The position numbers and the translations under genes were made by a program. Source: Mixophyes australis (Eukaryota > Chordata > Amphibia > Anura > Limnodynastidae). Taken from it: a stretch of DNA of 64,000 nt. The DNA lies in contig JAVHZZ010000011.1 of the NCBI GenBank assembly GCA_036250195.1, positions 53,320,811 through 53,384,810 of the forward strand, read 5' to 3'. Of this stretch, positions 22,873 to 32,701 are shown one piece after another. The notes under the pieces are model-generated. The model did not search any database, had not been told where the DNA came from, and saw nothing but the letters and a program-made list of their open reading frames with translations. Positions within the stretch are counted from its first letter, which is position 1. Each line of letters opens with the position of its first letter.

Positions 22873-24132
22873 GTGGCAGCGCAGGAGGGCAATAGCCATC
22901 AACCAGCCCACAACCAGCAACTAGTCCATTGCCAGCCCAGGGAGCGTGTCTTCTGGCCACGTGTCATCCTCTTTGGGATGTTTGATGCTGAGGTGGTTTG
23001 TCATTATTGGCTCCTGCCTCATATCATCCTGGACACCCTGCCCATTGTGCAGAGTGACCTTGAGCCAATGCGCCACATCCCGACAGCAATACCGCCATTG
23101 ACCAAACTGTTGGTGATATTGCACTTTTGCACCATAGAGTCATTCCAGATCACTGTGGGAGTCACGGCAGGGATGACCCAGAAGCCCTTCAGTCGAGTGC
23201 TGAAGGATGTTCTGTGGGCATTCCTGTCATAGCTCCTTGTGCCCATAAAGCAGCAGTTTGCGACCATAACCGGTTTTTTGCACTTCATAGGGGCAGTAGA
23301 TGGAACTCATGTAACCTTGGTCCCGTTGAGTGGGAATGCTTTGATTTATTTGAATCGCAAGCATTTCTACTTGATAAATGTTCAGGCTATATTTGACCTG
23401 TCTCTCCAGATTCGTGACCTGGTAGATGTGTGGCCAGGGAGTATGCATGACTGCTTTGCCTTCCAACAATTAGGGACGTGGCAAAGATTAGAACAGAGGC
23501 AAGGGGGTACAAGGACAGATGGTGATGCATGGCTATTAGGTACTTCATTTTTTATTTTTTTAGCATAAAATACTTCATATATATAGTTCTTAAAAATGTT
23601 AATATTCATGGCCTTAGTTTTATAGCTTAGTATACTGGCAGATTATCATAGAGCATTCCAATATCTTTCCCTGTTCATTTTAAGCGTTATATTTAAAATA
23701 TGGCACTGTTTGTCATCCAACATGTTGTTTGTGTTTTTTATGGACTTAGAATTTTGTCGTTCATATTTTGCCTTTTGTATTTCTTTACACCCCTTATAGG
23801 AGATAACACTTACCCCATTCACCCTTGGCTCCTCACTCCTATTTTGAATCCATGCACAGGGCTTGAGCTTGCATACAACTTGGCACATACAGCCACTAGA
23901 TTGGTTGTGAAGTGTGCATTTTGTCTTTAAAAGGCTAGATTCCTTTGCCTAGACCGGACTGGTGGTGCTCTAATGTATACGCTGAGGACCATGTGTGATA
24001 AACATTGCTCTGTGTGGTGTTCCATAACATTACTATTAGGAGTGGGGTTCCTTGGCTGGAAGAGGCTGAAGTTGCTGGTCAGGAGGTGGTAGATGCTGAC
24101 CCAGTCCCCCTGAATCTGTTGATAATCCAACA
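22873..24132 (+). pseudogene. HARBI1-like (PIF/Harbinger) transposase pseudogene
   Basis: Exon 1 (22873-23539) and exon 2 (23800-24132) together resemble the DDE nuclease of Harbinger elements, a nuclear DNA cutter that works with a Myb-like partner. Visible blocks are an N-terminal helical region with ITVGVTAGMTQKPFSRVLKDV, the first aspartate in GAVDGTHVTLVP, NRKHFYLINVQAIFD, the second aspartate in VWPGSMHDCF, GDAWLLG at the splice junction, then HPWLLTPILNPCTG and YNLAHTATR in exon 2. The position normally holding the third acidic residue (VVERAFG in the family) reads VVKCAFC, so the triad is lost. A TAG stop lies at 23230-23232, and further stops follow after 23929. Accessory-protein-like sequence lies on the opposite strand downstream. 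Confidence 0.85.
23540..23799 (+). other. Intron of the HARBI1-like gene
   Basis: The reading frame breaks off within the GDAWLLGD block and resumes exactly 260 bp later. The insert starts GTACTT and ends TTATAG, giving a canonical GT-AG phase-1 intron. It is AT-rich and preceded by a T-rich tract (TTTGTATTTCTTTACACCCC). Confidence 0.75.
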
Positions 24133-24638
24133 TTTAAAGAATATGTCCTGGCCACCTACTTTTCTTGTAAGTTATTTTTTCTTAAACCAAACAACACATA
24201 CAGAAATCTTTAGTATATAATTTTTAAGTTTATTTACCATTTAAATAAAAGAAAACAAGTTAATTTGATTTAGTTGGTCTCTTCGACTGCCTTGTTGAAA
24301 TATTTTGCCCTGGTCTTGGATGTATCTGGCTTTGGGGGGCACAGGGGGCAGGAGGGGCAGGAGGGGCAGAGATAGCAGGAGGGACAGGAAGGGCAAAGAT
24401 GGCAGGAGCTGCAGGAGTGGGAGATTAAGTGTGGAAATAAGGATTTTAATTGGGATATGGATACATAGATTCATTTTCAAAATAGTGGGGTTGAGGAAAA
24501 GGATGGTCTAGAAATCGTGGTTTGGCCCTATAAATAATAGGACCTGGAGAGGGGAATGGTGTATGATGTGAACACAGGTGAGGGTAAGGGGATCAACCTT
24601 TGGACCGATAACCAGGTGTGGTGAAGTATGGTTGATGG

Positions 24639-25463
24639 TGTGGAAGTCGATTAATTGGATGGAGTCATTTCAATTAATATCCACCAGTTTAATTTTACTT
24701 TATGTGAAAATATGTGAATATCACACTACGGCGTGGAATGGCATATTTAGCAATAACACTTGCGAACATTTCTGCATACACTTACACATTCACTTGTAAA
24801 TAGTTCACCTTAATAAAGTTCACACAGTCATTTATAATCAAATGTAATAGATTTAATAGTTTAATATAATAATGTTAAAACCACTTTGTTGATATCTAAG
24901 GTTTGGGATTTAGGAAACATATTATGTTAAGTGTCATTCTAATCCACTTTTTCCCATTAGACATCCACTACTATCGTCTAAGTGGTCGGATCTTGCGTAT
25001 GCAAGTTATGTATGATAGAGGAATAATGATCAGAATGATATTGAGTGCGTAATGCAAATAGACCAGTTTAAACTAGCTTTTCGGCGGGAAGACAAGTATA
25101 CAGCTGTTGGAGCGTTGACCCCCAACCTTGGAGAGCATTGTTTGAACCGACCTATGACCTGCTATATACTGGACTGTCCAGAATCCTGAACCTTTGGAAA
25201 CATGCCAAGACATCACTACTGTTTCTTTATGTATCACAAATTGTATATAAACAGGCTCTGAGACCGCTATACAGTCTACTTAATCACAGACTTAAGGATT
25301 GAATGACTGTATGCTGGACCCATGGCGCTTGCTTCTGTATCGGATGTACTTATTCTTTTGAACTGTTATATATTGCATCTTGCTATTAAATCACTTTGTG
25401 TGTTGAAACCACACCAAATCGCAGCGGACGATTTTCATTGATAGCGACTAGACGAACATAACA
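24639..25463 (+). mobile_element. Solo retroviral LTR, related to the provirus LTRs
   Basis: It begins TGTGGAAGTCG and ends ACGAACATAACA, with ATGG on both sides (24635-24638, 25464-25467), a 4-bp target duplication. It aligns by eye to the minus-strand provirus LTRs. Shared text includes AGTCATTTCAATTAA near the start and GATAGCGAC...ACATAACA at the end. A TATA-like GTATATAAACAGG lies near 25246 and an ATTAAA polyadenylation-like signal near 25384. There are no internal genes, so it arose by LTR-LTR recombination. Confidence 0.85.
25246..25258 (+). promoter_or_regulatory. TATA box of the solo LTR
   Basis: GTATATAAACAGG lies about 130 bp upstream of the ATTAAA signal, as expected for a U3/R boundary. 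Confidence 0.55.
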
Positions 25464-25886
25464 ATGGGTTGGAGAGAAAGCAGAAGGAGAGCATACCTGG
25501 GAAATTGGTGTTGTAGGTTTGGTAGTAATGTATAGTGAAATAAGGTCAGTGAGACGTGTGAGGGTATTGTTAATTGAGCTTAGGTTAAGATTTTAATTTT
25601 GCTCCATATGGGTGAGGGTTTTGGACATTTCAGTGGTGTTTGTCAGAATGGTGGCATTGGTTTCCATAATAAGCTGATAGCAGCCTCGTACTGATTCACG
25701 GCCACTGACTTCTGCTTCCTCGCTTATCTGATGCTCTTCCCAATCACGCCGTCCACCACATCATCTTGTAAAACATCTGCATCTGTATTGGCAAGTACAA
25801 TGAAGAAAAATAAAATTATCACCATCTTAAATTATGTGCCAATGTGTAAAGATAGATTGCCGAGAAAATTTTGCCTGTGTGTGTAT

Positions 25887-26528
25887 CATCATCAACGTTT
25901 ATTTATATAGCGCCAGCAGATTCCATAGCGCTTTACAATTGGGAACTAACAGTAATAAAATAATACTGGGTAATACATACATACAAAGAGGTAAGAAGGC
26001 CCTGCTCACAAGCTTACAATCTATGGGACCATGGTTTGATACACAAGGGTAAGTGCTACATCATATTGAATATTTGTCCAGCTAAAATGCAAAGGTTACA
26101 AAGTATTTAGTGGGCTGTATGCTCAATCACACAACTATGTTGGTCAGAGGGTTGATGTTTTGTGTTAGCTGTGTAGAGGGTGGTAATAGGGTAACCTAAG
26201 GAGAATAAGAGGGTGGTAGAAGAATATTATAAGCTTGTCAGAAGAGGTGGGTTTTCAGGGAACGCTTGAAGGTTAGAGGAAAGTCTTGTGGTGCAAGGGA
26301 GTGAATTTCATAAATTGGGTGCAGCCCGAAAAAAGTACTGTAACTGAGAATGGGACGAAGTGATGAGAGGGGAAGTGAGACACAGATCTTGTATAGAATG
26401 GAGGTGTCGAATTGGGAGATATTTTGAGACAAGTGAGACGTTGTATGTTGGTGCAATTTTGTTGATGGCCTTGTATGTAAAGAATTTTATATTGGATTAG
26501 TTGAAAAACAGGCAACCAATGTAGAGAC
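25887..26528 (-). mobile_element. L2 LINE, 3' part (segment 3 of 3)
   Basis: The minus strand ends with GGCGCTATATAAATAAACG and a GAT-type trinucleotide tail. Upstream lies the L2 3' untranslated text (AGATTGTAAGCTTGTGAGCAG) and the very C-terminus of ORF2 in the frame at 26456-26238, with IHSLAPQDFPLTFKRSLKTHLF split into family-typical blocks. The element continues on the far side of the provirus at 37995. Confidence 0.85.
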
Positions 26529-27392
26529 TGTTATGAGCGTTTTGTCGCTATTCAATAACGATTGTCGAATCTCGATTTGTGTTTCCAACGCACAAATATT
26601 TATTCTCAAAAAGTAGCAGAATATATTCAAGCGAAAAAATAAGTACAGCCGTTACTTATCGCAGGTGCTCTGGATCCAGTGTACAGTCATTCAGGTCTGA
26701 AGTCTGTGGTCAAGGTGACTGAACACTACATGAGAGCTACTGCTTATATGCAAACAGAGATACAGTGAAACAATGCAGGTGGTATAGCTTGCTTCTATTG
26801 GTCCAGGCATCAGGATGGTCCAGGGGGTTACACATCATAGGCTGATTCAATCTAAGGAATCCAAAGGTGGGGGTCTCTCCAGGGGATGAGCTCTGTTCTT
26901 CCCACCAAACTGCTCTGTTCTTCCCGCCACACTCCAATTACAATCAGTCCATTTGCATTTGACAGTTAATATCATATTAAAGGTTTATTCCCTAACATCA
27001 ATAACTAGAGTATGCAATGTGCGATCTCTTCGCCGAATGCACCAAACAGCTGCTGATGTAAAGGGGATTAATATGATATTAGACATGACACATTTCTTTT
27101 AACTGAACCATATGTATCACTAATATGCTTATAACTTATAATATTACACATAAACACTACTATATTTCGACATAAATAACTATGTGTTGCAACTACCATT
27201 AATGTGTACTATTTTACAAATGTGTGTGTTGGTACGAATGTATGTAAAAGCGTAAATACTGTTGTTGCCACGTGTTGCGGCTGCGTACGCCCTTCCATGC
27301 CGTAGCGTGCCATACGCATCTTTTCAGACAAAGACAACCAAGTTTGCTTGATTTTAATTGAAATGACTTTATCCAATTTGCTGACTTCGACA
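26529..27392 (-). repeat. Provirus 3' LTR
   Basis: TG...CA bounded, 864 bp, nearly identical to 37127-37994. In the minus direction it has a TATA-like CATATAAGC at about 26742-26751 and AATAAA at 26599-26604. It is adjacent to the polypurine tract at 27393-27404 and to the outer AGAC duplication. Confidence 0.93.
26742..26751 (-). promoter_or_regulatory. LTR TATA-like box (3' LTR)
   Basis: GCATATAAGC on the minus strand, about 140 bp upstream of the AATAAA at 26599-26604. The matching copy in the 5' LTR is at 37342-37351. Confidence 0.5.
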
Positions 27393-27404
27393 GCTCCACC
27401 CTTT
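27393..27404 (-). promoter_or_regulatory. Polypurine tract of the provirus
   Basis: On the minus strand AAAGGGTGGAGC abuts the TG of the 3' LTR, the standard position of the plus-strand primer. Confidence 0.75.
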
Positions 27405-27499
27405 GATAGTGTAATAAACTATCACCTAATCACCGTTTCAAGTTCAGGGTTATACAACACTTCTTCACAGACCATGATCTCGGTATCTTGCACCTCCCT

Positions 27500-28327
27500 T
27501 TAAGTCTCGTTCTCAGTGTTTCTCCTAGAAGACTGTTTTGCACACTTCAACACAGTAGGAACACATTTGACACATAAACCAATTGCTAAGATGACACCCA
27601 GTATAAGGAGAAGGAGCTTACCTACACTAGCAACCATTTCCTGTACCCATTCCCACGAGAACCATCCTGCCACCTTTTCCCCGATCTCATATAATGAAGA
27701 ATTATGGTTCCTTCGAAATTCCCATTTCAGTTGCAGAATTTCATCCATCTTCCGGTCTATAACCTCCTTAGGGTCATCCGTATTATTGGTGATGTACGTG
27801 CAATATTTGACACTAAACTGGATGGCCAACGTCACACAGTACCCACCAGTAATAGAGGTGAGATAATTTAGTACCAGTCTATGTTGCACCAACTCCTTCT
27901 TGTATGCTTGTAGCTCCCTTCCAGTATACCTGAAAGTGTCATCATACATCTCGGTGATATTGTCTATCAATTTAGCTATGTCTTGTATATATTTAAAGTT
28001 TAATGTTCCCTGAGCGGTCCTGGTGAGATCTAGAGCAACCATAACTTGAAAACCAGCGGTTTCACTAATCAATTTTGTAGCTATGGGTTCCTCACCAGGA
28101 ATCATGTTTCTCTTGCCACGGTGTTCATACTGTGTGTGTGTGTATGTATGGTGGTTATGTAGTCTTGTGAATACCAACCATAAGCCCTTGGAACTCGGAG
28201 TCACCCAGGAATAAGCTTTCCTCCCACACACAAAGTACACATCATCAGGGAGAACATAAGGAACAGTATGCCCATTAATTATATCACACAGGGTTTTGAT
28301 AAAACTACCCATGCCTAGTGTCTCCAT
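27500..28327 (-). pseudogene. env: env, C-terminal SU and TM subunit (275 codons open)
   Basis: This frame holds the end of the surface subunit, a furin-type site in HRGKRNMIP (near residue 70-74), and the transmembrane subunit. The ectodomain has helical heptad-like text (IQDIAKLIDNITEMYDD) and a cysteine pair in GGYCVTLAIQ...VKYCTYITNNT. A membrane anchor follows near residues 235-255 (LLLLILGVILAIGLC), with a short basic tail. The classical CX6CC motif is not seen; the two cysteines are 11 residues apart. The domain order is that of retroviral fusion glycoproteins at the cell membrane. Upstream, the rest of SU is disrupted, so no complete protein is encoded. Confidence 0.85.
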
Positions 28328-29160
28328 TTGCTCAAGACACGTGTCGGCATGGATGACATTCTTACAATTACCTATAGAGAATTTGATACTTTCTTATGTT
28401 TGGTTATACGCCCTAATTTGTGACTTCCATCAACATTTCTGCCTATTGGTGACCTTGTACGTCTCCCTCCAAAATGAGCGTGGCGAGCCATTGTCTGATC
28501 TGATAGGTCAGCTTCCAAATTCTCCAGACACTTCGCATGAGAGATATTTAGGCACAGCAAAGATCTGTCTATGGAGTATTGTCAAAGCGTCAGACTAGGG
28601 GACCTAGTGTTATTGTAGCTCCCTTCTATGGGCCTCCCACCCCTCAATTCGAGTACATCAGAGATGTTTAAAGGGAATGGCACTAGTCCTATGTTATGCT
28701 GCCCCTGCGGCACGTGAGAGCACACCCAGCACTCGGTTTGGTTTAGAACCTTACCCACCAAGGAGTGATAATCCTCCAGAGGATGCCCGCCCACATTCAG
28801 ATTACCGGTGGACTGGCATCGTTGGATGCATCTCTCTTCAACTAGGAAGTCACAGAACTTGCAGATACAATACTCATCAGACAATAGCACCTCACACTGT
28901 CTCCGAGTTCCTGAGCTAGCAGACCTTTTCATAACCCCTGGACTAAGCTTGATAATGGGCTGCTCTGAGTACTCTAGTAATTTTTCCTTGATCTCCATCT
29001 CATCCGTATCACTGCCAGAACCTTCATCTGTCCTCCATCCTCCTTCACAAAAATAAAATGTCCTAGAAAAAGTAAAAACAAGGAAAATCCTGGAACAAAA
29101 GAAAAACAAAAACTGCCACTCCATCGCTGGAAAGATAGTTCTGATGCAACATCTCTGGTT
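28328..29160 (-). pseudogene. env: env, N-terminal SU region, disrupted
   Basis: A frame at 29124-28582 begins with a hydrophobic stretch that may be the signal peptide (MEWQFLFFFCSRIFLVF). It continues with an acidic segment and a cysteine-rich part (CICKFCDFLVEERCIQRC, CWVCSHVPQG). It then ends at a stop, and 28581-28328 is interrupted by several stops and frame changes before the TM frame. Similarity to SU is inferred from position, cysteines and the hydrophobic start. Confidence 0.65.
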
Positions 29161-29243
29161 CAGGTGTCTTGACTGCAGGCTTTAGGTCTCCCTGAACAGA
29201 TTTACTAATGACAGATCTGTGTCGTCGGTCTCAGTTTTATCTT
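29161..29243 (-). pseudogene. pol/env junction remnant
   Basis: Provirus sequence between env and the palindromic insert. The minus-strand frame ending FRET lies here and is likely the end of pol, continued from beyond the insert. Confidence 0.4.
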
Positions 29244-29248
29244 GTATA

Positions 29249-31055
29249 AAAATAGTCAGGTTCTGGGCGCTTGTAAAGGAAAGATATATCAATTTAATAT
29301 GGATAGGTCCACAATACGCTCCGGCCGGAACGAGACAGCTTAGATGTGTTAAACAATTAACATGCATCAATTGACACTGCCGAAAACAATGATAATGGTA
29401 AAAAACACTATAAACTCAGTGTGATTGAAAATATGGTTAGAGTGCACTTGCAAGCTACTAAATATGAAATGACAATTGATATGAACCGCAAAAAGGGAAT
29501 GTAAGGAAATAAAATGTCCAGAGTTGTAAAATAAAAATGTTGGTGATGATGAAAAATGCAAGCAAAAATGAAATTGGTAGCCGTTACTCACATGAAGCAG
29601 GGATGTCTGGCTGTCTATAATGCAGACAGGCACTTAGTAGCGGTCCCAGAGTCTGTGCTGATGAGGTTAGATATAACGTTGATTTCAATGATAAAAAGCA
29701 CCCAGCAGAATGCCAATTTTTAAAACAAGAATGAGGAAGAAAGTTCTTCTAGTTCCTAAAGGGAAATCCTCTCCTTCTTGTTGAAAGAAAAAATGATCCC
29801 GCTCAAATAGCGTGTGCACGCTGCGGGATATCTTCGTGTTGAGATTAAATGTATGGATATCAAAATGCCTCCAATAATGGACAGGTACCCAGCAGAATAT
29901 AGGTGGTGATGATCCAAATGTAGTCCTCCTAATCCCCAACGTAGTCTCTCTCTTTCTCATAAAGTTGAGGCTAAACAGGGGAAGCGGTAGTACCGCTACG
30001 GATGAGCGCATACACGCTACAGGCTGGTCTCCGATGTGGATGTCTGTATATGGTAATGTAAGATGCTAGCATGCTAGTAAGTTGAATAAAACTGAGTTGA
30101 GGGACAGTCTCCAACGCGTTTCGCCCCGTGGCAATGGCCAGTGGGCTTCCTCAGGAAGCCCACTGGCCATTGCCACGGGGCGAAACGCGTTGGAGACTGT
30201 CCCTCAACTCAGTTTTATTCAACTTACTAGCATGCTAGCATCTTACATTACCATATACAGACATCCACATCGGAGACCAGCCTGTAGCGTGTATGCGCTC
30301 ATCCGTAGCGGTACTACCGCTTCCCCTGTTTAGCCTCAACTTTATGAGAAAGAGAGAGACTACGTTGGGGATTAGGAGGACTACATTTGGATCATCACCA
30401 CCTATATTCTGCTGGGTACCTGTCCATTATTGGAGGCATTTTGATATCCATACATTTAATCTCAACACGAAGATATCCCGCAGCGTGCACACGCTATTTG
30501 AGCGGGATCATTTTTTCTTTCAACAAGAAGGAGAGGATTTCCCTTTAGGAACTAGAAGAACTTTCTTCCTCATTCTTGTTTTAAAAATTGGCATTCTGCT
30601 GGGTGCTTTTTATCATTGAAATCAACGTTATATCTAACCTCATCAGCACAGACTCTGGGACCGCTACTAAGTGCCTGTCTGCATTATAGACAGCCAGACA
30701 TCCCTGCTTCATGTGAGTAACGGCTACCAATTTCATTTTTGCTTGCATTTTTCATCATCACCAACATTTTTATTTTACAACTCTGGACATTTTATTTCCT
30801 TACATTCCCTTTTTGCGGTTCATATCAATTGTCATTTCATATTTAGTAGCTTGCAAGTGCACTCTAACCATATTTTCAATCACACTGAGTTTATAGTGTT
30901 TTTTACCATTATCATTGTTTTCGGCAGTGTCAATTGATGCATGTTAATTGTTTAACACATCTAAGCTGTCTCGTTCCGGCCGGAGCGTATTGTGGACCTA
31001 TCCATATTAAATTGATATATCTTTCCTTTACAAGCGCCCAGAACCTGACTATTTT
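29249..31055. mobile_element. 1.8-kb perfect palindromic insert in the provirus
   Basis: The symmetric region runs 29244-31060, with the centre at C30152. The arms are 908 nt with no visible indel, and both encoded peptides are identical in the two arms. If TATA (29245-29248 and 31056-31059) is the target duplication, the element is 29249-31055; a TA duplication fits equally well. Provirus pol and env resume on the outer sides, so this is an insertion or an inverted duplication at the pol/env junction. Each arm has frames of 108 and 88 codons (30293-30619, 30671-30937 and mirror copies) with no known domain. A fold-back assembly artefact must be excluded. Confidence 0.75.
30111..30154 (-). 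ncRNA. Hammerhead-ribozyme-like core at palindrome tip
   Basis: On the minus strand CTGAGGA (30154-30148) matches the hammerhead core CUGANGA. Next come GCCC...GGGC, which can pair as stem II, then GAAA (30122-30119) and the self-complementary ACGCGT, as in short palindromic stem III of dimeric hammerheads of Penelope-like elements. There is one extra A after the first core block. Stem I partners are not evident, so activity is doubtful. Confidence 0.35.
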
Positions 31056-31437
31056 TATACGTATCTAACATTGTTGGGAGTTCAGGGGTCCCCCACACAC
31101 TCTCAGGTTCGCATTTGGCTGCTTCATATATTTGGAGGAAGCGCAGCCTATCCCTCTTTTTCAACCATTCAGTTTTATCTTGCACTTTCTCCGGGTTACT
31201 GTCTCTCCTGCAGTTGGTGGAATGGGCCCAAGTTTCTCTCTCTGCAACCTTCAGTGATGTAGTACTGGTCAGCAGCACTTGGTACGGGCCTTCCCAATGG
31301 TCTGTTAAACAACCTGAACGAAAGAAATTGCGGATCATAACATAGTCCCCAGGTTCAACATCATGACAGTTCGTTTCTGGCATACCAGGTGACAGCATTT
31401 TTAGTTTTTGTTGTTGTTGCTTTTGCTGTCTGCTCAT
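31056..31437 (-). pseudogene. pol: pol: integrase C-terminal domain
   Basis: This frame contains the gammaretroviral-type integrase end: GDYVMIRNFFRSGCL, WEGPYQVLLTSTTSLKVAE (GPY/F-like module) and a following WAHSTNCRR. It is in a different frame from the integrase core and continues for a few codons into the palindromic insert. Confidence 0.8.
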
Positions 31438-31439
31438 TT

Positions 31440-32300
31440 TTATTGTACAGTCACTTCATTATTACACTTCAAGTCGTCTTGTGGACTCACGATCAAATAA
31501 GGTTGTCGGCCGAACAGTATCTCAAAGGGGGAAAGATTAAGAGGAGGTCTAGGAGTGGTTCGAATGCTATGGAGGACTAGTGGCAAAGCATCAGGCCACG
31601 CCAACCCAGTTTCAGCCATTATCTTACCAAGCTTGTTCTTTATAGTACCATTTATGCTTTCCACCTTACCACTGGCTTGTGGTCGGTAAGGAGTGTGAAG
31701 TCTGCTACTGATTCCCATGAGCTTACACATATTTTGGAAGATATCACCAGTAAAGTGGGTACCCCTATCACTTTCAATGATTCTAGGGATACCGAACCTA
31801 CACACAAACTCTTGTACAATTTTCTTTGCAGTGAACACAGCAGTATTAGTGGCTGCTGGATATGCCTCTACCCAACCGGAAAACACATCAATACATACTA
31901 ACACATACTTTAGATTCCTGCACGGTGGTAATTGGATATAGTCAATTTTTATTACCTGAAAAAGTCAGTCTGTAGGAGGGATGTGGGATGGCTCAGTTGG
32001 AATAGTTTTCCTGACATTTTTCCTCAAACAAGTAAGACATGACATTGCTTTCTTACTAGCCTGAGGGGAAAATCCAGGAGCACACCAGTATGCTCTCACC
32101 AGTTTGCACATACCTTCTTTACCCAGGTGAGTCAGACTGTGTGCTGCTTCAGCCAGGCTTGGATAATATGTTCGGGGAGCTACAGGCTTACCTTGTCCAT
32201 CCCTCCAGAGTCCTGAGGACTCTTGACCACATCCCTTCGCCTTCCAGACCGCCTTTTCCTGCAGGGAACACAAATCTTGCATTTCAATTAATTTCTGCAT
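31440..32300 (-). pseudogene. pol: pol: integrase zinc-binding and catalytic core
   Basis: The N-terminal HHCC-type region (32300-31965) shows HSLTHLGKEGM and CLTCLRKN. The catalytic core (31904-31440) shows the three acidic residues in context: CIDVFSGWVEAYP, IESDRGTHFTGD, and GKVESINGTIKNKLG. Spacing is normal for DDE integrases. A stop separates the two parts (31965) and a frameshift lies near 31440. The enzyme would insert viral DNA into the host genome, but this copy is broken. Confidence 0.88.
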
Positions 32301-32302
32301 GT

Positions 32303-32692
32303 CTAATGTCTGAAAAACCCCGAAGGCGTACCTAGAGTCAGTATATATATATTAGCTGATTTACCTTCTGCCAACTCACACGCTCTCCTTAATGCTACTA
32401 GTTCCGCCACTTGGGCTGAGTGAGGTGGGCCAAGGGGTTCAGCTTCTACCACATCCTGATCGCCTACAACAGCGTAACCAGTACATAGTTCTCCCGTCTC
32501 TGTCTGTCTATGACAACTCCCGTCTGTATAAAACGTAAAATCCACATTTTCTAAGGGGGTGTCACGTATGTCGGGCCTTGCAGTAAAGGTCTGGGTCAGG
32601 TGTTCCATACAATCATGTGTATCAGTACTCTTGCCTAACTCATCATCAACCAGGGTCTCCTCACCTCCCACTCTTTCTGTCTCTAGAGACAC
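32303..32692 (-). pseudogene. pol: pol: RNase H domain, frameshifted
   Basis: VDFTFYTDGSCH carries the first RNase H aspartate, and AQVAELVALRRACELAEGK carries the conserved glutamate. The frame then runs into a TA-dinucleotide run (about 32340-32349), after which the expected third acidic block is out of frame and the frame ends. A TAA at 32702-32704 separates it from the RT. Confidence 0.85.
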
Positions 32693-32701
32693 ATATGGAA
32701 G

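Larger units (their letters stand above)
24241..25800 (-). pseudogene. Possible Harbinger accessory (Myb/SANT-like) gene relic
   Basis: Harbinger elements usually carry a second gene for a Myb-like DNA-binding protein, convergent to the transposase. Here the minus strand has a leucine/proline-rich tract (24241-24480, LPLLPLLPPVPP near its end), and further relic text lies at 25470-25800, split by the solo LTR inserted at 24639-25463. I see no clear trihelix tryptophans, so the call rests mainly on position and composition. Confidence 0.35.

Noticed and set aside
22873..24132. Functional HARBI1 host gene
   Set aside because: There is a premature TAG, further stops in exon 2, and loss of the third acidic residue. 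It sits among element relics.
29367..30937. Mirror-image ORFs of 108 and 88 codons in the palindrome as genes
   Set aside because: No recognisable domain, and identity between arms follows from the palindrome itself. They are kept only as a property of the insert.
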